A DNA stretch of 64,000 bases from Heligmosomoides polygyrus polygyrus (Eukaryota > Nematoda > Chromadorea > Rhabditida > Heligmosomidae), in NCBI GenBank assembly GCA_947396885.1, contig OX377203.1, positions 9,347,298-9,411,297 on the forward strand, given 5' to 3'. The notes beneath the pieces are model-generated. The model ran no database searches. It had not been told where the DNA came from and worked only from the letters and a program-made list of their open reading frames with translations. Shown here in pieces: positions 34,134-43,500 of the stretch (position 1 is the stretch's first letter; each line of letters opens with the position of its first letter). The position numbers and the translations under genes are program-made.

Positions 34134-34264
34134 GGTATATGTTATGCTTCGGAGACACCGTCGGCAACGCAGCCGGCGACGTTGTTACGCGGGCTGCATA
34201 GCAATCCGCACAACACTGTCGCCGACCGCGTTGCCGCCGCTGTCGCCGAAGGATAACATATGCG
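34134..34264. mobile_element. TTA-class MITE just upstream of ABCA gene 2
   Basis: Starts ggtatatgttatgcttcgg and ends cgaaggataacatatgcg; TAA at 34131-34133 and 34265-34267. It ends 124 bp before the start codon of gene 2. Confidence 0.85.
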
Positions 34265-34365
34265 TAATTCGAGTCGTTCCGTGCCTTTACACCCTCTTAG
34301 GATGCCTTTATGTGCTCCAACTTGCCAGCCGTCAGGTAACCATGCGATTCACACGTAGTTTATAG

Positions 34366-34388
34366 AGATATTTAGGACGCCGCGCAGC
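34366..34388 (+). promoter_or_regulatory. Possible spliced-leader acceptor and short 5' leader of gene 2
   Basis: gatatttag at 34367-34375 is a good acceptor with no exon needed upstream; it would leave a 13-nt leader before the ATG at 34389. Nematode mRNAs often receive a spliced leader at such sites. An ordinary intron acceptor is the alternative. Confidence 0.45.
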
Positions 34389-34526
34389 ATGTCCGACTGT
34401 CTGCGACAGTTATGGCTGTTGACGCGGAAGAATCTGATTCTCACGCGGCGTAGCAAAGTATGGACGCTGTTCGAGCTGATAATGCCTATTCTCATCATGC
34501 TGCCAATAGTAATGCTCGTCGCCAAG
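34389..34526 (+). CDS. ABCA gene 2, exon 1: start and TM1
   Basis: ATG at 34389, then SDCLRQLWLLTRKNLILTRR, the short basic cytoplasmic start of ABCA proteins (LRQL.LLLWKN..), and the hydrophobic LFELIMPILIMLPIVMLV. The start is chosen because LRQLW sits at the right distance from TM1. Confidence 0.95.
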
Positions 34527-37500
34527 GTGGGTTCTTTGATTTTCTATTATAGTTTTATTAGACCGCTTACAGTTCTTATCATTTGCGTGTATAATTTTTA
34601 CTTCAAACTGAACGCTTTCCAACTAACTGTGGACGATTTCGCGTCAGCGCCGAAGCTTTCACATCGTTAAAATAGTTCAGAATACAAATTAATAATTCAA
34701 TAAACATAAATTAATTCAGTGTATCCAATAAACGACTTCGAGCATCAAATCATCACATTAAGCGAGCGGACAAAACAAAGCTCAAAGAACCAGCCATCTT
34801 GAACGAAGGCAAAATACTGTTAGGTGCAATCCTAGTTGGTGGTGGCCGCTCTTAAACGATTTCGTTAATACTGGATGTGTTCAGTATCGAAATATACTGG
34901 ACCGTGTTCTGGCATTCCGTCAGAACTGTCGGCTCACCCTCTTCATCCTTCAACATGGGTGCTTGTGCTTACGTTGGCGTGACCTCGCTTCATAGAAAGA
35001 GGCCTGTGTTTGTAAGATTGGCTCATATATCATAATATTTCTACCACTGACCACCACCGGTCCTTCCAATAAACCTTTTGACGAGCCAACATTCTCGCAG
35101 AGGTAAGCACGAGCAGCCAAGATACTCTTAGTGCACGTCAGAACGCCACCATACGCTCATAACCAGGGCATTTCTGGTGCATCTGCTAAATCTAGCCAAG
35201 AAGTTAGCCTAGTCTAACTTGTTCCTTTCGAAGTAACTAGTTTGTTTCACAACTTGCATTTGTGCGAGAAGAGGTTGGGATTTTTCCATACATTGGTGCT
35301 AATACAGCTCTTGGAGTTAATTCAGCCCTAAATATCGTGCCTTGCTCTACCGCAACTGCACAAGAGGTTCGGTTAGCGAAACCTTCGGTCTCCTGCAGCC
35401 TTAAGTTATCTGATTTTGTTCAATCAAAACAGAACAAGTTTGTATACTCTGACGACGACGGAAAACGTCTACAAGAATGCACAGGTAATTCAGTGCTTAT
35501 TAGCTGTTGCTTGAGCCATATATGGTTAGCAACGGCAGCTTTGCAAGGCAAAATTGATAAAATCGAACAATTCTTCACTGCCATCGAGTCAAAATCGGAG
35601 CGAAATGAAATTATGCGAGAAATAGAAGTGCTGGACAGAGTGCGCACAATTTCTCACTGTACATCGCTGTCTCTCCTCTACTACGTTTTTGTATAATCCT
35701 CCATTCGTCACTCCACTTCACGCAACTCCATCGTTAACCACAAGCTGAACTTGCAACCGCAACTGGCTACGGTCAATCTCGCATCAACATGCCTTCCTTC
35801 TTTAGCCCCGGAGTACGAAATTTTACCAGTGTTTAAGCTCTTCGACTAGTTTTTTTTACCACAGGGAGTCCCAAATGAAATGAAAAGGAACTCTCTTTGT
35901 GGAGGCGCTTGGAAGAAAAAGGAAGCAGTGAAATGCCTCTGCCTCTGCTTGTAGATTGGAGAAATAAGGAGGTCCTTATGGTTTGGCAAGATTGTGCTTG
36001 CTAATGGCATTACATATGAACTATGACAAGGGAGTTGGTGACGGGCAAGTGTAGCGTAAAGTTAGAATTAAGGAAAAAGCTATTAGCGATTAGTGCGCTC
36101 ATCCCCAGCCTCAATAGAAACTTACAAACACTTGTTTCCGAAACTTCTAGTTAGTAATCCCGGCCCATTACTTGTTTTGAAGTTTTTCCCTCACCAGATC
36201 CTTGACCGTTTCCCTTCACTCATTTGAAATAGATTGAGTGTCATTCCGCCCTCACTTTGTTAACAATCACCCCATTTCCCGACCAGGAGACATCAGACTT
36301 GTCTCATCCTCATCTCAAGTCTCCTTCCTTCCGCGCGGTCGACGTCGCCAGTGCACACTTTCCCACTCTAGCGCGAGTCACTAGCCGCCCCTGTCGGAAC
36401 CCCTGCTAGCCGTCCCTGTCGGGTGCATAGGTTTCGAGATCAGAGGAAAGGGGGGAGAAGAGCAAATGCCCTTCACATCCATGCAAACAACAAAAACATC
36501 CGCAAAAAGTAGAAACATCCCATTCTTCACAGCCAAAACCAGATTAGCGGCATTTACCTTGAAATTAAATTAATTTTTAATTAAACATCGCAATGTAGTG
36601 GACGAGTGTACGCTGCAATCTCTCCACTCGCCGCCATACAAAAGTCTTTGCTTCCAAGCGTTTTTAGAGTAACCCTAAAAACGTAACTCACCTAAAGATA
36701 TGATGATCTTTCCCAGTGGCATGATCTTTCGTTGACATTTTCTCAGAAGGCACTCTGCTTAGCTGAGTTTTAATGCAAATTTTGTTGTTTAGCGTTGTCA
36801 AATCGTGCTTCCGTCCACTTTGAGTTGAAAATTGCTCGGTTTTATTTTTTCCGGTTCCTAGTGTATTTATGAAGGAATACTGAGCAAATTGTTTTGGTAA
36901 ATTGCTTAAGGACCGCCTTCACTACCTGTTTCTATAGTTACTTTCTACTTCTGTTCTGTTCGGCTCAAATTCTCGAGCAATAATCACTCCAGAGGCCAGA
37001 TTCATCAACGACTTATAGCAATTTAACGAAGGAAATACTGCCGAAATCCCTGATAGCGCGGCTTATGAAGCGATGCGGTGAAGCACTTCACCATCTCGAT
37101 TGTTGAGAAGCCGCGCTATCAGGAATTTTGGCTGTATTTTCTTCGTTAAATTGCTGTAAGTCGTTGATGAATCCGCCGTCTGGTATGCTCAGATAGTAAA
37201 AACACGCATATGCGCAGATTCTGTGACCTTAAACGAGATTTATACTTCGGTCAGTTTCGACTAGACTGCGAAGACGATCCACGTTGGTACACCAGCGGCT
37301 GAAGTATAAACCATGTTACGCGAGACAGTCCATTAGGCATGTCGGAGCACTTGTTGGTTTTCGCTGTTCGGTTCCAACCAACATCTACAACAACCAAGCC
37401 ACTGGGTGCTGTTGCTGTTACTTCAGTGAGTTAACTGCCTCCGTTTCCAGGGAGGCACTACAACGCTGAATGCTGGCGCATCTTTCGGTGCTGTGCCACT

Positions 37501-40500
37501 CGAGGGCACTGCAGCCGACGTAGCCAGACAGACCTCTGTCTCCAGAAGTGTTGGGAAGATCCGACGTGTGCCATCGATTCGCACGAGATGGTGCAACCAG
37601 GAACGGGTGTCACTGGCGTACTTGTAAGTCCTTAGTGTCCTTTGTACATGTTAGTGAGTTGCTTAGTGTTTTCAATCATGATCGTTTTTTCCGAACGAGT
37701 TACAGCTTCCACATAGTGGCTCTGAGGTTATGGAGAACAAGGCGGTCTTAGGGAGCGGCCAGGCGTTTGTCTCCTCATGAGAAAGTTCGGCACTATTGTG
37801 CTTTCGGGACTCCAGAGGTCGAGGAGATGTCGGAAAATTTTTTCGCCCAAACTTCGCCTAGGAAGCTTATTTGGGGAGCTGATCACGAATCTGACATCCG
37901 TTTTTGAAATTCCGGCCGATTACGGTAGGTTACGATAGGTACGGGTGACTAAGGCCGTCGAAGTCATAATCACAGATTTCGCCCAAACTTCGCCTAAGGG
38001 GGTTATTTGGAATGCTGGTCGTGAATCTGACGTCCGTTTTTTGTACGCTGGAGTACGGTAGGTTACGGTAGGGAACGCTTTAGAATATCGGAAAAAGTAT
38101 CTTTCATGCGATCGCTACGGGACCGCTTGCATCCTGTGCCACTACCGTAGCGCCGCAGATAGCCCCTGTAGCCGAAGTTTGGGCGAAATCGGTGGCTATA
38201 TCTTACTCACCGGTACCTACCGTAACCTGCTGCACTTCAGCGTAAAACGAAAAACATGTTATATTCGTGATCAGCACCCCAAATAACCCCCTAGGCGAAG
38301 TTTGGGCGAAATCGGTGATTATGATGTGGAGCTCTTCCGCCTCCGAAATCTCGTGCCCTTCCAAAAATAGCGCCTCTGTTTCCAGCAAGGCCAGGCCCGG
38401 TGCAATACTACCAGTCACAACCCGACCGTATACACTCTGGCAATCGGCTGGGCTATAAAAGGAATGTTCACGGGAGTCTGGCGCGCCCCGCCCCGGCTTT
38501 TTTCCCAGTTCCCGGCGAGCACACGTACTGAGGGGTTTTTCCCCGCACGGCGCCCTCCCTCCATTTAGGGCCAAGGTGGCTCTTCCCCGTATCTTAGGCA
38601 TTAAGGCTCCTCTACTCCTTTGTTCTTTATTAATCGAATGTAAATCGATGCACTATGTTGTACCCTGTACGTTTACGTGGAGATAAACTCATTTCACTCT
38701 CACTTTTAATGTAGTCTCACCCACTACGGGTCAAGCTTCTAAGGAGCTTTTCTTTTCGTTAACAAGCCGGACCGCTAGGTTTGTTACAATGACCTCGACA
38801 GCCTTAGTCACCCATACCTATCGTAATCGGCCGAAATTTCAAAAACGGCTTCGTGATCAGCACCCCAAACAACCCCTAGGCGAAGTTTCGGCGAAATTTT
38901 TTCGACCTCTGTAGCCGGATTGATGAACGTTCCCGGGAAGCTTCCCGGCTTCATACGGGAAGCGATCAGGTGAGAGAGCGAGGTGGGAGAGAGAGGCGAG
39001 AGATGATAGATGAGGTGAGAGAGGGAGGCGGGAGAGAGATAATATCGCATATCACCCGCTTCTGCCGCTTCATGAATCCGGCCCCTGGAGTCCCGAAAGT
39101 ACAATAGTGCCGAAAGTTCCGTCGTCGTGTAGCGATGAGGGATGGGTATTTAAGAGTGGTTGAATCCAATTTTCTTTGGGATCATGGTTTGCGACATTTT
39201 AGCCCCTGAGGGGTTAAGTTTTTCATTTGTCATTGTTCTCCCATAGTTGCTATTTTCCCTTGATAGACTATGTGTGGCGCTGTTTAGGCTTCGGGTCGTT
39301 ATTTGATACATTGGAAACGAATCTGAAGCATTTTTTTCAATGCTTAATGAGGCTCACTAGTTGAAGATTCCCATTTTTGGAAAAGGTTAAATTTTCTTAT
39401 TAACAGAATCGATAAGTTCCATGCAGTGTGGCCCCCATTAAACAAGGGCTCAGAGGAAGTTGCGACGATTGCACCTAGGGTTCTGCTTATACTTGATTCG
39501 CTTGCGGCAGAGCAGTACGAACACTCACGATGTTGACCGTCATGAGAGGGTGCCTAAGTAATATCGATTGTTTATCTGTCGTACCGTGGGTCGGTCCTGG
39601 TTTTACTGATATGAAAGTTGTTCTGTTGCTTTCAAAAATCTTGCTCCTGTCAGGGTACGAACGTTTGTCCTTTTCTTTACAAGCAGAACACCACCATTAG
39701 GGTATGTTTAGAGCTCCATCGCGACGCGACGCCATGCGTCGAATTGATAAGCTCTCATATCGATTGGACAAGGCGCCGAGTCGAAATGAGAGCGTTGTTT
39801 GTCTTGTTGACCTGGGGCCAGATTCATCAACGACTTACAGCAATTTAACGGAGAAAATACAGCCGAAATTCCTGATAGCGCGGTTTATCAACAAGCAATA
39901 TGGTGAAGTGTCTCACCATGTCGCCTGATAAGCTGAGTTATTTGGGAGTTCGGCTGTATTTTCTCCGTCAAATTGCTGTAAGTCGTTGATGAATCCGGCC
40001 CATGGTATCCAAGGTTATCACATTTATTTAACTCGGCTTACGTTTCGGCGATCTTGCCTTCGTCAGAACCTGAAAAATCGAAAAAGTGGCGTTCCGAGAA
40101 TCCCAAGTTAACTCAATGCACAATGTTTAGTTATGCCTCCCCTTTCCTCCTCTACTAGGATAGATCCAAATTGAACTCCTATACACTATTTTATCCTGCA
40201 GAGTACTAATCTTAACCCTTGACGACCGTGCGGGCCAATTTCGGCACGCAATTTTTCGGTCGCAAGGGACCGCGCGTGCCCATTTCAATCTGCGGTTAAA
40301 GAACTATTCGCTGTGGCCCATTTCACGATTTTTCATAGTTTACGGGTATGCATCAGATATGTTGGATCATACCAATTCTACCTTCACAGTGGTCCGAGAG
40401 TCACTCACTTCTAACGCTTCTACTTCTAAGCTTTGATAAAAACAATCAACACTACACACTATTCAAGCTTCATAAAATCGATACTACTTTAAACAGCTAC

Positions 40501-43500
40501 TCGCATCTCACAAACTGGTCAAGCACAAAACAGCCAGTCACATTTCTTGTGGAGATTTGGGAAACAAACATGACAAAAATACAATTTTCAAAAGACTTGC
40601 TACATCATACGGTCATATCCTTGCATGATTCGTGACGAACATGCACCCTTTTTCTCTGGAGACTTCCTTATATCAGCAAAAACATCTTCTTCTTCTGCTT
40701 TCGAACCTGTTCTGGCTTTCTCGAATTGGAAGCTAACCAATGGAGAGAGAGTTCATTTGGACTATTGCGAAGGACAGATTCAACGAGATTCGAGCGTCCG
40801 CGCGGTCATCAATGGGTTAACACTTTCACGACATTGTCTAACGATGCCGTCGGACACTTTTTTTGCCGCGTGGGAAAATGTCCGACGACGTCGTTGGGTA
40901 CCATCGTAACAATAGCTCATGGAAAGTTATCAAACTTCATATCTAACAAATGATGCAGGGAACGGCGCCATGGGACACCATTACAAAAAGTTAAGCACAG
41001 TTTCTGATTACTTGTTCGTCTAACATTAAAAACACAATTTGCTGGTATCTTCATCTAATATTGTCCTCAAGAATCTTCTTCGTTTAATGCTTTACCCATA
41101 TCTATCTTGCGTAGCATAATCGCGTCTATGAGTGGTCGGAAAATTGAGTGAAACCTTGTTCGACGACGTCGTCGGACACTCAGGGCGCGGGAAAAATACG
41201 CCCTGTCTCACGCGGCAGTCGCGCGCGTGTCGTGAAAGGGTTAAAGAGGGATAGTGACAAGACTAACGTGATAATTATGAAGGAACGACTGACCTTAAAG
41301 GTGGAAGCCGAGAAGGACCACCAGTCGCACGAAGCTGGACGTGAACGTAGGTTGTCGTGCCCCGGGCTGGCCGCCACCGGCATCGGTAACAGTGATCCAG
41401 ACCCGAGGCAACGTGTGTTCAGTATCGGTGGGGACTTGCAGCACGCTTGTGTTCTTCCTTCCAGCCGGGGCACTAACTACATAGGGCTCTGCTGCGCCAG
41501 CCGAACCAGAGGGATGGAACTGCGATGCTGCTTAGCTCCCCGTGCGCACTACGACTCTGCGCCTCCTTCCCCGCACATCTCTGTGCCTTCTCTTCTTCTC
41601 ATACTATTGTGAGTAATAAAGATGTTGGTCTCAACCAGTCTTCTCGCAACTTTCGCAGACAGAGATGATTATACAGGTTTAATATACTACACACATGCTA
41701 CTATCTCTTGAGAATACACATGACTACGAGTTACGCAACCTGTCCTTCTACACTCACTAAGGGAATCCTACACAACAGCCCGCTAAGGTTCGGCGAGGTC
41801 CTGCCTCTGGCGTGTGCCCTCGTGGGCACACGCCAGAGGCGGTGCTCCTCGCCTCGCACCTGCGATTACCTCTTCCTGGCTTCCATGCCAGGAGCGTTCC
41901 TCATCCTCGTCGTGACTACGCTCCTTCTCGACGTTACTTCGGGCCTGTTCATACTTCGCGACATCTGCGACAAGAGCGACGATGGTGTAGCGCGCGCGGC
42001 GTGCTCAGCGCGCGGAAGTATGAACAGGTGCCTGGAGCGACTAGAGCGGCAAAAGCGACCGGCGCGATAGTTCCTGCGCCCGAGTATGAACACTTTTCGG
42101 CGGCGCGCGATCGATTTGCATGTTTTGCACGGGCGACGGGAGCGGCGAGAGCGCAGCGCGCGTGGCGTGCTCGGCGTGCGCGGCGCGCGGAGGTATGAAC
42201 AGGCGACTGGAGCGACTAGAGTAACAACAGCGACTGGGCGACAGCGCCGGCACTCGAGTATAGGCCCCCACAGAGTTCTGCGGCAGCGCCGCGGCCCTAT
42301 GCTTAACCATAGGGCAGAGACGCAGAGCTCGCCACCGGCGGCGTCTCTGCTCTATCCTTAACCATAGCGGCGAGCGGCGTTGCTGCAGAACTCTGTGGGG
42401 GCCTTATGAACACTTTCCGGCGGCGCGCGCTCTGTTTTAATCGATATGCATGTTTGCACGGGCGACGAGTCGCTCTTGTCGTGAAGTATGAACAGACCCT
42501 TCGGTGACTCGGCTCGCTTCGGAATCTTTGACGTCCAGCGGATGTTGTAGATAGGAGTGCGAAAGGTCACGATCCGGGGCGGCGGCAGACGGAGAAGAAT
42601 GAAATCCACGCTCGCGGCGTTCATACTTTGTTCAATGTCTTTTCTATGGAGCTTTTCGGTCCTTTCTTTTCCACACCACTGGCGCTGTTTTATTCAGCCC
42701 GCCGTTTATGATGGTCTCGTGATGGCCTACCTGAGGCGCTCCCACATAACGGCAACACGAGGATATCCTGGGTGATATAAAGGCGAAGGGTATTGCGCTC
42801 GGAGAGTACAGGGTGCTGGTTCGAGTCTCGTCGCGTGCAGGGGTTTTGATCGCAATAACATAGGCTTATAAGTTGTTTGGAACATCCGTGATCGCCGATT
42901 TGGGACCAATGAAAGCGAAAGTATGCTATATTGGGTTAATTTCTCCCAAATAAGTATATTGGATACACATCCAGAATTCTCAAGATTATGTCCGTTTGCA
43001 TGTAGACCTCTGTATTGGTCATAATCTTAGAGTTATTCCTTATGTTAGAGAGAATTAGATTCGGCTGTACGGCAACATATTGCTATTCCATAGCTCTACT
43101 TTGCTCTACTAGTATCCTCTTTTTCAGTGCCAGGGATGGCCAAGATACCGTTGAAAAGCTGATGAATACAGATGGCCAGGACGCCGTTGACAAGCTGATG
43201 AATACAGTGGCGCAACGGTTCTCTGACTCAGTGATGACGCTGGATGTGGTGAAAATGAACGACGAGAGCAGTATGCTTGAACAGCTGCGTGCTGACGCGC
43301 CAAATAGAACAGTTTTCGTATGTGACATTATGAGGTCTGTTTTCTTTTGTATTGTCGGAATCGATTGCTAGTGCATTTCGATGCTATCGCAGTTTGCTCA
43401 GGCCTTTCTTCGTCTTTCAATAACGGTATTGGTCTTGAATGACGCAGAATACCAAAAGGAACATCCGAAATGCCCTCGCAGAGCCACTTTTTCTTTGTCT

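Larger units (their letters stand above)
20609..34388. other. 13.8-kb interval between the two ABCA genes
   Basis: No host gene was recognised. It contains fold-back elements (20930, 27190), TTA-class MITEs, two decayed mariner/Tc1 elements, an RTE-type retrotransposon within a SINE-A copy, and an unknown 600-bp family (32640). Stretches 24280-24950, 26150-27130, 27960-28180, 28410-29560, 31070-32430 and 33260-34080 show only short unsupported frames. Confidence 0.6.
34527..37545. other. Long intron of gene 2
   Basis: A 3.0-kb intron. 34680-35860 and 36140-36980 show nothing recognised; the frame at 35262-35696 has no family signature. 35870-36130 is related to 47715-47960. It ends with one CTG-class and one TTA-class MITE. 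Confidence 0.55.
37783..39118. repeat. Large palindromic element (C family) carrying a solo LTR and a MITE
   Basis: The left arm starts gttcggcactattgtgcttt at 37785 and the right arm ends with its complement near 39113. Each arm repeats a unit of about 150 bp (ttcgcccaaacttcgcct, gctgatcacgaatctgacat, ggttacggtagg). Without the inserts at 38325-38792 and 38912-39086 it is about 690 bp. Solitary fragments occur at 3815-3910 and 18380-18545. Confidence 0.85.

Noticed and set aside
1..34388. Possibility that both ABCA stretches belong to one gene
   Set aside because: Gene 1 ends with a complete regulatory domain and stop at 20608, and gene 2 opens with a typical ABCA start and TM1, so they are separate.
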